Positions 9,222 to 18,078 of a stretch of 49,465 nt of DNA are shown piece by piece. The DNA comes from Notoacmeibacter sp. (GTDB lineage Bacteria; Pseudomonadota; Alphaproteobacteria; Rhizobiales; Rhizobiaceae). The stretch covers positions 1 through 49,465 of the forward strand of contig JAIOIW010000116.1 of assembly GCA_019912385.1 (NCBI GenBank), in the 5' to 3' direction. Within the stretch, counting starts at the first letter, position 1; every line of letters begins with the position of its first letter. The notes under the pieces were generated by a model, which worked only from the letters and a program-made list of their open reading frames with translations, was not told the DNA's origin and searched no databases. Both the position numbers and the translations under genes were made by a program.

Positions 9222-9911
9222 TCAACTCCCTGCGGCATCCAGTGCGCGGATGCCGCCGCACACATAGATGACGATCTTTTCAAGCATGGTCTCGATGTCG
9301 GAATCGTCGCATTCACCTTTTGACAGGCGCATGGAGCGGCCGGTCCGTGCCATCATCGTCATGCCGACACCGATCGAGAACATGTAGGCCCAGACCGCGT
9401 CCGCGCGCGAAAGCTGCGGGTGTACGCGGCAAAAGGCGTCGATAAAGCGCCGGGCGATTGGGTCGTAGTAGGTTTCGGCCAGCTTCAGGTCGCGCTCGTC
9501 CGACGAATTGGCGAACCACACCAGGATGCGCGAGAAGGAGCCTCCGCCCTTGGCCAGCGAATGACCTTTCTCGATCGTCGGGCGGAACAGCGCCTCCACG
9601 ATCTTCTCCAGGCGGGGCGGGGCCGGATTGTCGAGCAGCGCGTCGAGCAACTCGCCCCGGCGTGTGTTTATCTCGCCCGAACGACGCCCGATGACCGCCT
9701 CGAACAGCTTTTCCTTGTTGTTGAAATGATAGTGGATCAGCGCCTGCGCGACACCCGCGCGGTTGGCGATCTCCCGCATGCTGGCGCCGGCAAAGCCGGA
9801 GGTCGCGAAGACCTGTTCGGCTGCGTCCAGGATCGCGTCGGCCCGTGAGGCGAGGCGGACATGCCGCTCTGCCGCGTTTTCCCCCGATGTCTTCAGCGCC
9901 GCCTGGCCCAC
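9222..9911 (-). CDS. TetR/AcrR family transcriptional regulator of the TRAP catabolic operon
   Basis: A 229-residue TetR protein. The N-terminal HTH is clear: ILDAAEQVFATSGFAGASMREIANRAGVAQALIHYHFNNKEKLFEAVI, residues about 27-75 (split here only for reading), followed by a helical ligand-binding domain. The start is GTG at 9911. It is the first gene of the minus-strand operon, 28 bp before dctP, and is preceded by its own promoter and a palindromic operator at 9976-9995. Autorepression with release by the transported compound or its CoA ester is the likely logic (inference from arrangement). Confidence 0.9.
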   Translation of the reverse strand: MGQAALKTSGENAAERHVRLASRADAILDAAEQVFATSGFAGASMREIANRAGVAQALIHYHFNNKEKLFEAVIGRRSGEINTRRGELLDALLDNPAPPRLEKIVEALFRPTIEKGHSLAKGGGSFSRILVWFANSSDERDLKLAETYYDPIARRFIDAFCRVHPQLSRADAVWAYMFSIGVGMTMMARTGRSMRLSKGECDDSDIETMLEKIVIYVCGGIRALDAAGS

Positions 9912-9975
9912 CTCGATGCTCCCGTCGCGATCCGGCTTTCTCTCGGCTGGAGCAGGCTGGCAATCCCGTTGCCGC

Positions 9976-9995
9976 CTGACTGATCGCCCAGTCAG
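9976..9995. promoter_or_regulatory. TetR-type palindromic operator
   Basis: A perfect inverted repeat, CTGACTG-N6-CAGTCAG, sits 65 bp upstream of the TetR start codon and touches the -10 element of the predicted promoter. Size and symmetry suit a TetR dimer. It is the only strong palindrome in the 134-bp gap between this gene and cbbY. Confidence 0.7.
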
Positions 9996-10022
9996 TATTT
10001 ATCGAATGCGTGTCGCCGTCAA
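9994..10022 (-). promoter_or_regulatory. Predicted sigma70 promoter of the tetR-dctPQM operon
   Basis: On the minus strand a -35 TTGACG (10022-10017) is followed after 17 bp by AATACT (9999-9994). The -10 box overlaps the edge of the operator palindrome, which would let the repressor block RNA polymerase. Predicted by eye only. Confidence 0.5.
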
Positions 10023-10045
10023 GCGGGTCGACCGGAACCGGGAAA

Positions 10046-10774
10046 TTACGCGGCGATGGAACGGAGCAGTGCGGTAACGCCGCCTGCCGGATTGCTCCCG
10101 GTCCAGCGGTCCTGCGCCTCGGCCAGGCCCTCCAGGTCACGAATGACCAGGGCTGCGCCCGAAAAGTCATCATCGGCCGTATATGTGCTCGGCGTGACGA
10201 CGGTCGTGATGCCGGCGGCAAGCGCCGCCTTGAGGCCATTGGCGGAATCCTCGAATGCGAGGCATTCATCGGGGCCGAGGCCAAGGATTTGAAGGGCCAG
10301 CAAATAGACCTGCGGATCGGGTTTCTTCACCGGAGCCTCGTTGGCCGTGCAGACGGCTGCAAACCAGTCGAGCGCTTCGGTTCCCAGCGTTGCCGCGAAC
10401 AGGGCCTCGACATTGGCGCGCGTGGTCGTCGTTGCGATCGCGAGCGCGATCTCGCGTTCGCGGGCGGTACGGATCAGGTTTTCCACACCCGGGCGCAAAG
10501 CGATGCGGCCCGACGCCATGCGCTCGCCGTAGATCGCGGTCTTGCGCCGATGGAGGGCGGCAATGTCGAGGCCGGGCTTTCCAACCTCGCCGGCATACTG
10601 GGCGATGCGCTCCTTGCCGCCGGTGGTCCTGAGAAGCCGGCGGTAGTCGTCGCGCCTCCATGTCCAGCCGAGCCCGGCTTCCTCGAATGCCTGGTTGAAG
10701 GCGGCGCGATGCAGTTCCTCGGTTTCGGCCAGGGTGCCGTCGACGTCGAAGATCAGCCCGCGCAAGCTTGCCAT
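10046..10774 (-). CDS. cbbY: HAD-superfamily hydrolase CbbY (xylulose-1,5-bisphosphate phosphatase type)
   Basis: A 242-residue HAD phosphatase. The nucleophile motif is FDVDGTLAETEELHR near the N-terminus, with the cap domain after it, TTTT as motif II, KKPDP as motif III lysine and AFEDSANGL as motif IV. CbbY removes xylulose-1,5-bisphosphate, a misfire product that inhibits RuBisCO. It is the last gene of the cbb cluster; its ATG (10774) directly abuts the stop of cbbZ without spacing. Distinguished from cbbZ by the DVDGTLAETEE form typical of CbbY proteins. Confidence 0.9.
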   Translation of the reverse strand: MASLRGLIFDVDGTLAETEELHRAAFNQAFEEAGLGWTWRRDDYRRLLRTTGGKERIAQYAGEVGKPGLDIAALHRRKTAIYGERMASGRIALRPGVENLIRTAREREIALAIATTTTRANVEALFAATLGTEALDWFAAVCTANEAPVKKPDPQVYLLALQILGLGPDECLAFEDSANGLKAALAAGITTVVTPSTYTADDDFSGAALVIRDLEGLAEAQDRWTGSNPAGGVTALLRSIAA

Positions 10775-11485
10775 TCAGGCCGGTTCCTTGAGCCGTTCGA
10801 TCGCCTGGGGAAGTGCATTGAGGCTGTCGATGACGATGTCGGCGCCAAGATCGTCGACGGGCACGGTGGTGTAGCCGCCGCGCACGGCGACCGATGCCAT
10901 ATGGGCGGCCCTGGCGGCGCCGATATCGGCCGGACTGTCTCCGACCATCAACGCGCGGGTCGCGCTCAGTCCCATGGCCTCGACGGCGTGGAGCAGCATG
11001 TCGGGCGCGGGCTTCTTTTCCGGGCCGGTGTCGCCGCCGACGACGATGTCGACGATATCGCCGAACCCGAAGTGATCCAGGATCTCGCGGCTGAACGCTT
11101 CCGGCTTGTTGGTGACGACGGCAAGCCTGACGCGGGCCTTGTGGTAGGCGGCAAGGATTTCGGCGGCACCTGGCATGAGGATCGTATTCGCAGTCAGTTG
11201 CCGGCCATAGACCTGCATCATGACGTCGGTCTTGGCTTCAAGAGCGCCTTCGTCAAGCGGTGAACCTACTGTCGCATAGGCGCGCGCGACCAGTTTCTTC
11301 ACACCGGCGCCGACCATGGAGCGCACGGCATCCGTGGTCACGGGCGGAAGCCCGTCCGCCGCCAGCAGTTCGTTGACGGCGGCGGCGAGGTCGGGGGCGG
11401 AATCGATCAGCGTCCCGTCAAGGTCGAACAGGATCGCCTGCGGCCAGCCGCAACGATCGCCCGGTTGCGCGAAAATGGCGCTCAC
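10775..11485 (-). CDS. cbbZ: Phosphoglycolate phosphatase
   Basis: A 236-residue HAD hydrolase of the Gph/CbbZ type: FDLDGTLIDSAPDLAAAVN at the N-terminus, VTNKPEAFSREIL as motif II region, KKPAPDMLLHAV and MVGDSPADIGAAR as the later motifs. It dephosphorylates 2-phosphoglycolate produced by RuBisCO oxygenation. I chose GTG 11485, which overlaps the stop of the upstream gene (GTGA) and has a strong AAGGAGG; a longer frame starting 27 bp upstream is less likely. The position between the thioredoxin-like gene and cbbY indicates a photorespiratory housekeeping role for the CbbM pathway. Confidence 0.9.
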   Translation of the reverse strand: MSAIFAQPGDRCGWPQAILFDLDGTLIDSAPDLAAAVNELLAADGLPPVTTDAVRSMVGAGVKKLVARAYATVGSPLDEGALEAKTDVMMQVYGRQLTANTILMPGAAEILAAYHKARVRLAVVTNKPEAFSREILDHFGFGDIVDIVVGGDTGPEKKPAPDMLLHAVEAMGLSATRALMVGDSPADIGAARAAHMASVAVRGGYTTVPVDDLGADIVIDSLNALPQAIERLKEPA

Positions 11486-12039
11486 GCGGCCTCCTTCCAC
11501 TTGATGGAGCATCCCATCGAGGCGATCTGGTCGCGCGGGCCCTTGCCGGTCTTGGCCACCATGACCATGGCGTCGTAAAGGTCGCGCTTCAGGTCCGCCG
11601 GGCCGGTCTCCTTGCGCGAGGCGTCGAGGCGGCCGCGATACTGCAATTCCATGTTGGCGTTGAAACCGAAGAAATCCGGCGTGCAGACCGCGTCATAGGC
11701 GCGGGCCACCGACTGGTCCTCGTCGTGGAGGTAGGGAAAGGGGAAATCGTGGGCCGCGGCAAAGGCCTTCATGTTGGCGAACGAATCCTCAGGATAGGCT
11801 TCCGCGTCGTTGGCATTTATGGCGGCGAATCCGATGCCGTGGTCCTCCAGGTAGATCGCATCGCGCACGATCCGGTCAACCACCGCCTTCACATAGGGGC
11901 AGTGGTTGCAGATGAAGGCGACGACCAGGCCGTTGGGGCCGGCCTGATCGAGAACCGAGTAGGCGCGGCCGTCGGCGCCGGGCAGTCGCGCGTCGATCGC
12001 TTTCCAGCCGAAATCGCAGATGGGGGGTACAACAGCCAT
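11482..12039 (-). CDS. Thioredoxin-fold protein (AhpC/TSA-like) with CNHC active site
   Basis: A 185-residue thioredoxin-fold protein with the redox motif CNHC (Cys44/Cys47) in VVAFICNHCPYVKAVV, characteristic of a family annotated as thioredoxin family or AhpC/TSA domain protein. The C-terminal ASMGCSIKWK is also conserved in that family as far as I recall. No signal peptide is seen, so it is probably cytosolic. It lies 23 bp after cbbE and overlaps cbbZ by the GTGA junction, so it is firmly part of the cbb transcript. Redox control of Calvin enzymes or peroxide protection is possible, but nothing in the sequence proves either. Confidence 0.8.
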   Translation of the reverse strand: MAVVPPICDFGWKAIDARLPGADGRAYSVLDQAGPNGLVVAFICNHCPYVKAVVDRIVRDAIYLEDHGIGFAAINANDAEAYPEDSFANMKAFAAAHDFPFPYLHDEDQSVARAYDAVCTPDFFGFNANMELQYRGRLDASRKETGPADLKRDLYDAMVMVAKTGKGPRDQIASMGCSIKWKEAA

Positions 12040-12062
12040 TTGAGCCTCCTCTTCGCCTGTTG

Positions 12063-12743
12063 TCAGGCGGCGGCGGCCATCGCGCCGTCCGCCGCTTTTC
12101 TTATCGCAGAGATATTTGACCGGTATGCGTCCTCGGTCCCGCCCTTGAACACGGCGGAGCCGGCAACCAGTACGTTCGCTCCGGCGGCGGCGACCAGCGG
12201 CGCGGTCTGCGGCGTCACGCCGCCATCGATCTCGATGTCGATCGGCCGGTCGCCGATCATCGCCTTGATCCGCCGCGTCTTCTCGACAACCGACGGGATG
12301 AAGGCCTGGCCGCCGAAACCGGGGTTGACCGTCATCAGCAGGACCAGATCAAGCCGGTCGAGGACGTATTCGATGACGTTTTCCGGCGTGTGCGGATTGA
12401 GCGAGACGCCGGCCTTCCTGCCAAGATCGCGGATCGCCTGCAACGACCGGTCGAGATGGGTACAGGCCTCGGCGTGGACGGTGATGATATCGGCGCCGGC
12501 ATCGGCAAAGGCGGCAAGGAAGGGATCGGCCGGCTCGATCATCAGGTGGCAGTCGAAGATTTGCGTCGTGCGGTTTCTGACAGCCTTGATGACCGGCGGG
12601 CCGAAGGTGATGTTGGGCACGAAATGGCCGTCCATCACGTCAAGATGGATCCAGTCGGCACCTGCACGGACTACAGTTTCGATCTCGTCGCCAAGCCTCG
12701 AAAAATCGGCCGACAGCACGGACGGGGCAATGATTGTCGCCAT
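12063..12743 (-). CDS. cbbE: Ribulose-phosphate 3-epimerase
   Basis: A 226-residue TIM-barrel epimerase interconverting ribulose-5-phosphate and xylulose-5-phosphate. Family blocks are [30 protein letters not shown] (metal His and catalytic Asp), [20 protein letters not shown] and [11 protein letters not shown] (second catalytic Asp), ending with the phosphate-binding GSAVFKG. Start ATG 12743 has GGGAGAA upstream; a longer frame starting at 12815 lacks family similarity in its first 24 residues. It is separated from cbbM by 299 bp containing two stable hairpins, so it may have its own expression level. Confidence 0.95.
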   Translation of the reverse strand: MATIIAPSVLSADFSRLGDEIETVVRAGADWIHLDVMDGHFVPNITFGPPVIKAVRNRTTQIFDCHLMIEPADPFLAAFADAGADIITVHAEACTHLDRSLQAIRDLGRKAGVSLNPHTPENVIEYVLDRLDLVLLMTVNPGFGGQAFIPSVVEKTRRIKAMIGDRPIDIEIDGGVTPQTAPLVAAAGANVLVAGSAVFKGGTEDAYRSNISAIRKAADGAMAAAA

Positions 12744-12778
12744 TTCGTTCTCCCTGATCAGATCGTGCCCGTCATAAG

Positions 12779-12805
12779 CCGCGCTTCGCCCGAAGGGAAG
12801 CGCGG
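12779..12805 (-). other. Stable intercistronic RNA hairpin upstream of cbbE
   Basis: Nine-base perfect arms (CCGCGCTTC / GAAGCGCGG) enclose a loop that, on the cbb transcript, contains CCUUCGG, the extra-stable UUCG type. No U-run follows, so it looks like an mRNA stability or processing element and not a terminator. It ends about 35 bases before the cbbE start codon. Confidence 0.5.
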
Positions 12806-12910
12806 TTCGAGCCATTCATCTTCAAACGATTGCGGTTTGTTCATGACATTCAGTGCGTTGAACCTTTCGCGACTTGGCGGTCTTTTTCGCGTCTGCCTTT
12901 CGGACTTGCC

Positions 12911-12960
12911 CAAAAAACCGACCTCACCGTCGAATTCCTCGCGCGATGGTCACATCGCGC
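12911..12960 (-). terminator. Hairpin and U-tract downstream of cbbM (possible partial terminator)
   Basis: About 80 bases past the cbbM stop, the transcript can form a perfect 8-bp stem with a 4-base loop (GCGCGATG/CATCGCGC, 12941-12960). It is followed, after a second weak stem (CGAC/GTCG), by a run of six U (12912-12917). The two parts together could end most cbbFPT-AM transcripts and allow limited read-through into cbbE. The remaining part of the 299-bp gap holds no convincing gene. Confidence 0.45.
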
Positions 12961-13042
12961 TGCGGTGTTCTCCTTGCCGGCACGAAAAATCCACGCCATC
13001 AAACTGCTTCCATTTGAAGATGACCGGCTCGAGCGGATATTG

Positions 13043-14431
13043 TCAGGCGGCCGTGTTGATCCGCAAGGCCTGGCGCCAGCCCGGATAAATCTTGTCCGCA
13101 TCGCCCGGAAAGCTCTGGAAGGCCCGCGCGAATTCATAGTGATCCTTGGCAAATTCCACCGGATCGGCACCGGCCTTCCAGCATTGCTCGGCCTGGCGCA
13201 GCGAAATGGCGCCGGCCGCGCCGCCGTCGATGTGGCCGAATGCGCCGCCGCCGGCCGTCATGATCAGGTTGGAGTGGCCGAGATTTTCGAAGAAGCCGGG
13301 CATGCGCAGCGCATTCATGCCGCCCGAGATGATCGGCGTGGTCGGGTTCATGCCCTGCCACTCCTGGTGGTAGAACGGCCCCTCGGCGCTGTCGTCGGTT
13401 ATCATGTAGGCCATCTGCTTGTCGGCCGGTTCGCCTTCCATCTTGCCGAAACCCATGGTTCCGGTGTGGATTCCTGAGGCTCCCTGGAGGCGCGCCATCT
13501 TGGACAGCACGAAGGCGGTATAGCCGCGCTTCGACTGAGGCGAGGTGACCGCGCCATGTCCCGCACGGTGATAGTGCAGGTACTGCTTGGGGAAGGCGCG
13601 GCGCGCGGTGGTGATCGCCGCCGGGCCGGCCACGTAGCCATCCACCAGGAAGGCAACGTGATCGGCGTTTTCGCCGAAGGTCTCCAGGATGTATTCGCCG
13701 CGCGCGAGCATCTCGTAGTGGTCGTCGGCGGTGATGTTGAACGAGAACAGCTTGGGCATGCCGGTCTTGTCCTGGGCGCGGATCATGGCGTCGTTGACCG
13801 CGTTGACCATTTCCTTGTAGGGCGCGAAGACCTGGTTGCCCTGCGGCTCGTCATTCTTGATGAAATCGCCGCCGAGCCAGAAGTCGTAGCAGGCATCGGC
13901 AAAAGGCTTGGGCCGAAGGCCGAGCTTCGGCTTGATGATCGTGCCGACGATGAAGCCGCCGTCGACGACCGGGCGGCCAAGCACGCGCCACAGATCCTTG
14001 ATCGTGGTCGACGGGCCGTCGAACAGCCGCATGAACGCCGGCGGCATGTAGAAGTCGTGCATCTTGCCGTATTCGACGTCGCCCATGCCCTGGTTGTTGC
14101 CGATGGTCAGCGTCAGGAACGAGGCGAGCATGGCCCGGCCGTCGATGATGTTGCGGTCGAACAGTTCGACGGGATAAGCGATCTTCATGATCTCCTTCGC
14201 CTCGTCGATCTCGTAGACGATCGCATCGACGCCGCGGGTGAAGTCGTCGGTGGTCGAGACCTCGACATTGGTGCCGGTGGAGGACTCTGCCGCGAAATGG
14301 GCGGCTGTTTCCAGATAGGTGCCGAAACCCTTCTTCGGCTTCATGATGTAGGCGCACAGCACGTGCCGTCCACCAGCGATCAGGTCTTCTTCTTTCAGCG
14401 CGAGGTTCGCGTAACGTCCGGACTGGTCCAT
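13043..14431 (-). CDS. cbbM: Ribulose bisphosphate carboxylase, form II large subunit
   Basis: A 462-residue form II RuBisCO, very close in pattern to Rhodospirillum rubrum Cbb[22 protein letters not shown] at the start, KPKLGLRPK (active-site Lys167), [10 protein letters not shown] with the lysine to be carbamylated (Lys192) and the metal-binding Asp and Glu, GFGKMEGE (loop 6 lysine), and [18 protein letters not shown] near the phosphate site. All catalytic residues I can check are present. Form II enzymes work as dimers without small subunits and tolerate low O2 and high CO2; none of the window's other genes encodes a small subunit. ATG 14431 has GGAG upstream and lies 22 bp after cbbA. Confidence 0.98.
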   Translation of the reverse strand: MDQSGRYANLALKEEDLIAGGRHVLCAYIMKPKKGFGTYLETAAHFAAESSTGTNVEVSTTDDFTRGVDAIVYEIDEAKEIMKIAYPVELFDRNIIDGRAMLASFLTLTIGNNQGMGDVEYGKMHDFYMPPAFMRLFDGPSTTIKDLWRVLGRPVVDGGFIVGTIIKPKLGLRPKPFADACYDFWLGGDFIKNDEPQGNQVFAPYKEMVNAVNDAMIRAQDKTGMPKLFSFNITADDHYEMLARGEYILETFGENADHVAFLVDGYVAGPAAITTARRAFPKQYLHYHRAGHGAVTSPQSKRGYTAFVLSKMARLQGASGIHTGTMGFGKMEGEPADKQMAYMITDDSAEGPFYHQEWQGMNPTTPIISGGMNALRMPGFFENLGHSNLIMTAGGGAFGHIDGGAAGAISLRQAEQCWKAGADPVEFAKDHYEFARAFQSFPGDADKIYPGWRQALRINTAA

Positions 14432-14453
14432 GATCGTATTCTCCGTCGTTGGT

Positions 14454-15533
14454 TCATGCCGCCTTGGCGGCAGTGGCTTGCGGGGCAAGGGTGCCGGCGG
14501 CGTAGCGCCTGGCCATTTCGTCCATCGGGATAACCTTGATTCTCGAGGCATTGCCGGCGGTGCCGAACGCCTCGAAGCGATCCCGGCAAAGGTCGCGCAT
14601 GGCGTCCATGGCGGGCTTGAGGAACTTGCGCGGATCGAACTCGGCCGGGTTTTCCTTCGCAATGCGGCGGAACTGGCCGGTCATCGCCATGCGGCAATCG
14701 GTGTCGATATTGACCTTGCGCACGCCATGCCTGATGCCGCGCACGATCTCCTCGACAGGGACGCCGAAGGTCTGCGGCATGGCGCCGCCAAACTCGTTGA
14801 TGATGTCCTGCAGTTCCTGCGGCACCGAGGAGGAGCCGTGCATGACGAGGTGGGTATTCGGCAGCTTGGCGTGGATCTCCTCGATCACCTTCATGGCGAG
14901 GATGTCGCCATCGGGCTTGCGCGAGAACTTGTAGGCACCGTGCGAGGTGCCGCAGGCGATTGCCAGCGCGTCGACCTTGGTGCGCATGACGAAGTCGACA
15001 GCCTGGTCTGGATCGGTCAGCAGCTGGTCATGGCTGAGCTTGCCTTCCGCGCCATGGCCGTCCTCGGCCTCGCCTTCGCCGGTCTCCAGCGAGCCAAGCA
15101 CGCCGAGTTCGCCCTCGACGGAGGCGCCGACCCAGTGGGCCATGCGCGAAACGCGCTCGGTGATCGCGACATTGTATTCGTAGGACGCCGGCGTCTTGGC
15201 GTCGGCTTCCAGCGAGCCGTCCATCATCACCGAGGTGAATCCGTGGCGGATGGCGGTCATGCAGGTGGCTTCGTTGTTGCCGTGGTCCTGGTGCATGCAC
15301 ACCGGAATGTCGGGATAGATGTCGACCAGCGCGTCGATCATGCGGGCCAGCATGATGTCATTGGCATAGGACCGAGCGCCGCGCGAAGCCTGGATGATGA
15401 CCGGCGCATCGCAGGCCTTGGCGGCCTCCATGATGGCGAGTCCCTGTTCCATGTTGTTGATGTTGAATGCCGGCACGCCGTAGCCGCGTTCGGCGGCGTG
15501 GTCGAGCAACTGGCGAAGAGTGATGCGGGCCAT
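14454..15533 (-). CDS. cbbA: Fructose-bisphosphate aldolase, class II (CbbA type)
   Basis: A 359-residue zinc-dependent aldolase. Seen are AFNINNMEQ near the start, the zinc-site segment CMHQDHGNN, the second zinc histidine region [21 protein letters not shown], and [14 protein letters not shown]. It condenses dihydroxyacetone phosphate with glyceraldehyde-3-phosphate or erythrose-4-phosphate in the Calvin cycle. It starts three bases after the stop of the phosphoglycerate kinase fragment gene and precedes cbbM by 22 bp, the same cbbA-cbbM order as in Rhodobacter form II operons. Confidence 0.96.
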   Translation of the reverse strand: MARITLRQLLDHAAERGYGVPAFNINNMEQGLAIMEAAKACDAPVIIQASRGARSYANDIMLARMIDALVDIYPDIPVCMHQDHGNNEATCMTAIRHGFTSVMMDGSLEADAKTPASYEYNVAITERVSRMAHWVGASVEGELGVLGSLETGEGEAEDGHGAEGKLSHDQLLTDPDQAVDFVMRTKVDALAIACGTSHGAYKFSRKPDGDILAMKVIEEIHAKLPNTHLVMHGSSSVPQELQDIINEFGGAMPQTFGVPVEEIVRGIRHGVRKVNIDTDCRMAMTGQFRRIAKENPAEFDPRKFLKPAMDAMRDLCRDRFEAFGTAGNASRIKVIPMDEMARRYAAGTLAPQATAAKAA

Positions 15534-15536
15534 GTC

Positions 15537-16052
15537 TCAAGCCTCCTGTTCAGTTCGGTGTTCGTACTGGGCGGTGAAGGGTTCGGGCAGAAGCGTCTTC
15601 AGGGTTTCCTGCCATCCGTTCGGGCTGGTCGGCGGGTCACCGGCGTCGATGTAGAAATCGCCAAGCACCGACAAGCGCATGGCGAAGATGCTGGCCTGCC
15701 GGCGTTCGTCGGTATTGAAACGCAGGTTCTCCAGCAGCGCGATCGCGCCATAGTCGACCTGGGCAAGCCGTGCTTCGGCGCCCGTACCGACGCTTTCGCC
15801 GATGAAGGTGACGGGCTTGCCGGTTGCCGCGGCCAGCGGCGCGACGAATTGTGCGAGGCTGAGCGCGGGATTGATGTCGCCCGCCGGATTGCCGAGTCCG
15901 GCAATGACGGCGACGCGCGCGCCGCGGTCGGCAAGACCGGCGAGCAGCGTCGCCAGGCGATCGGAGACAGCGTCGTCGAAACTGGTCCGCACCAGCACGG
16001 TCTTTCCGGCAAGCACGAAGCCCGCGTCTGTCATGGAGAGTGCGGCCATCAT
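15537..16052 (-). CDS. Phosphoglycerate kinase N-domain-like protein (truncated, probably non-catalytic)
   Basis: A 171-residue protein that aligns with the N-terminal lobe of phosphoglycerate kinase only. Recognisable are GKTVLVR at residues about 16-22, then a helix, the stretch equivalent to SHLGRP (here AGLGNP), [30 protein letters not shown], and LGDFYIDA. The whole C-terminal nucleotide-binding lobe is missing. Most 3-phosphoglycerate-binding residues are changed: the Asp/Asn of VDFN, the His and Arg of SHLGRP and the Arg of the AHR segment are lost; only the Arg of ENLRF remains. The ATG overlaps the cbbT stop (ATGA) and the stop is three bases before cbbA, so it is translated in step with its neighbours. 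It occupies the place where Rhodobacter form II operons carry cbbG. No frameshift or stop codon interrupts it. Function unknown. Confidence 0.8.
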   Translation of the reverse strand: MMAALSMTDAGFVLAGKTVLVRTSFDDAVSDRLATLLAGLADRGARVAVIAGLGNPAGDINPALSLAQFVAPLAAATGKPVTFIGESVGTGAEARLAQVDYGAIALLENLRFNTDERRQASIFAMRLSVLGDFYIDAGDPPTSPNGWQETLKTLLPEPFTAQYEHRTEQEA

Positions 16053-18067
16053 GATTGTTCTTTCCGCGATCTGACCAAGTCGAGCGCGGCATCGGCAACG
16101 GTTTCCGCCGTGATGCCGAAATGCCTGTAGAGGTCGCCGGCCGGCGCGCTGGCGCCGAAAGAGTTCATGCCGATGAATGCGCCGTCGGCGCCGATCCAGC
16201 GGTCCCAGCCGAGCCGGGCGGCGGCTTCCACCGCGACGCGCGGCGCGGTGCCCAGAACCGCATCGCGATAGGCCTTGTCCTGCTGCTCGAACAGTTCCCA
16301 ACTTGGCATGGACACAACGGCCGCGCGAATGCCGTGCTCGGCGGCCAGCCGGTCGGAAGCGGCCTTGGCGATCTCAAGTTCGGAGCCGGTGGCGATGAGC
16401 GTGACGTCGCGGGCGCCGTTGGCCTCGCGCAGGACGTAGGCGCCGCGCGCCGAACGGTTCTCCCTGGCATGGTTTTCGCGCAGCATCGGCAAACCCTGGC
16501 GCGACAGCACGAGGACGCTCGGGCGGTCCGTGGTCGTCAGCGCCAGTTCCCAGGCTTCCGCCGTCTCGACGATGTCGGCGGGGCGGAAAACGTTCACGTT
16601 GGGCGTGGCGCGCAGCATGGCAAGGTGCTCGACGGGCTGGTGCGTCGGTCCATCCTCGCCAAGGCCGATGGAATCATGGGTCATGACGTAGATGACCCGC
16701 TGGCCCATCAGCGCCGACAGGCGCATGGCGCCGCGGGCATAGTCGGTGAAGACCAGGAAAGTGCCGCCATAGGGCACGAAACCGCGATGCAGGGCGATGC
16801 CGTTCATCACCGCCGCCATGGCGTGTTCGCGGATGCCGTAGTGAATGTAGCGGCCCTTGAACCTGCCGGGCGTGACCGATTCCATGCCCTTCGTGACCGT
16901 CAGGTTCGAATGGGTCAGATCGGCGGAGCCGCCGACGGTCAAGGCGGTCGCGGCATTGATCGCGGTCAGCGCCATTTCGGAGGCCTTGCGGGTGGCGACC
17001 TTGGTGGCCTTCTCCACGTGCTCCTTGCGGAAGGTTGCCAATGCGCGGGCGACGGACGCCGGCATCTCGCCTTCAATCGCTGCATCGAACGCCTTGCGCC
17101 GCGGTGCGGTGGCGTGGCGGATTTTCCAATCGTCATGCCGTGCGGCACCGCGCGCGGCGATCGCGCGCCATGCCGAGGCGATGTTTTCGGGGATGAAGAA
17201 AGGCTCGTGGGCCCAGCCGATATTGGCGCGGGCGGCCGCGATCTCGGCATCGCCCAGCGGCGCGCCGTGGGTCTTCTCGGAGCCCTGCATGTTGGGTGCG
17301 CCCTTGCCGATGATCGTGCGGCAGGCGATGAGCGACGGTTTGCGCGATTTGCGCGCCTTTTCTATTGCCGCCGCAACAGCGCCCATGTCATGGCCGTCGA
17401 CGGCCTGGACGTCCCAGCCGGCGGCCTTGAAGCGGGCCTGCTGGTTCATCGAGGTCGACAGCGAGGTCGGGCCGTCGATGGAAATGTGGTTGTCGTCCCA
17501 CAGCACGATCAGGCGCGACAGCTTCAGATGGCCGGCGAGATCGATTGCTTCGTGGCTGATTCCCTCCTGCAGGCAGCCGTCGCCCGCGATCACATAGGTG
17601 TAGTGGTCGACCAGCCTGGGCCCGAAACGCGCCGCCATCATGCGCTCGGCAAGCGCCATGCCGACGGCCGTCGAGATGCCCTGTCCGAGCGGGCCGGTGG
17701 TCACTTCGATTCCGTCCGCGTGGCCGAATTCGGGGTGGCCTGCGGTGCGCGCGCCCAGTTGCCGGAAGCGCTTTATCTCGTCCATCGGCATGTCGGCATA
17801 GCCGAGCAGGTAATGGATCGCGTATTGCAGCATGGATCCATGGCCCGCCGACAGCACGAAGCGGTCGCGGTCGGGCCAGGCCGGAGCGGCCGGGTCGATG
17901 TTGATGAAACGGTTGAACAGCACCGTGGCGACATCGGCCATGCCCATCGGCATGCCGGGGTGGCCGGAATTGGCCTTCTGGACCGCATCCATGGCGAGCG
18001 CCCGGATGGCGTTGGCCATGTCGCGCTCGCTCGCTGTAGTCGTCTGTTCCTGGGCACGGATGTTCAT
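16049..18067 (-). CDS. cbbT: Transketolase
   Basis: A 672-residue transketolase of full length. Seen are [18 protein letters not shown] near the N-terminus, GPLGQGIST, the thiamine diphosphate motif beginning [13 protein letters not shown] and ending in an Asp-Asn pair, [19 protein letters not shown] in the pyrimidine-binding domain, and the C-terminal transketolase domain. It transfers two-carbon units during ribulose-5-phosphate regeneration. I chose ATG 18067 because it follows GAGGA at a normal distance and matches family length; the open frame extends into cbbP. Its stop overlaps the next gene. Confidence 0.96.
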   Translation of the reverse strand: MNIRAQEQTTTASERDMANAIRALAMDAVQKANSGHPGMPMGMADVATVLFNRFINIDPAAPAWPDRDRFVLSAGHGSMLQYAIHYLLGYADMPMDEIKRFRQLGARTAGHPEFGHADGIEVTTGPLGQGISTAVGMALAERMMAARFGPRLVDHYTYVIAGDGCLQEGISHEAIDLAGHLKLSRLIVLWDDNHISIDGPTSLSTSMNQQARFKAAGWDVQAVDGHDMGAVAAAIEKARKSRKPSLIACRTIIGKGAPNMQGSEKTHGAPLGDAEIAAARANIGWAHEPFFIPENIASAWRAIAARGAARHDDWKIRHATAPRRKAFDAAIEGEMPASVARALATFRKEHVEKATKVATRKASEMALTAINAATALTVGGSADLTHSNLTVTKGMESVTPGRFKGRYIHYGIREHAMAAVMNGIALHRGFVPYGGTFLVFTDYARGAMRLSALMGQRVIYVMTHDSIGLGEDGPTHQPVEHLAMLRATPNVNVFRPADIVETAEAWELALTTTDRPSVLVLSRQGLPMLRENHARENRSARGAYVLREANGARDVTLIATGSELEIAKAASDRLAAEHGIRAAVVSMPSWELFEQQDKAYRDAVLGTAPRVAVEAAARLGWDRWIGADGAFIGMNSFGASAPAGDLYRHFGITAETVADAALDLVRSRKEQS

Positions 18068-18078
18068 GGCGGGATTCC

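Noticed and set aside
15537-16052. The phosphoglycerate kinase-like frame as an ordinary pseudogene
   Set aside because: There is no internal stop or frameshift, and start and stop are perfectly coupled to cbbT and cbbA; I kept it as a gene while noting probable loss of catalysis.
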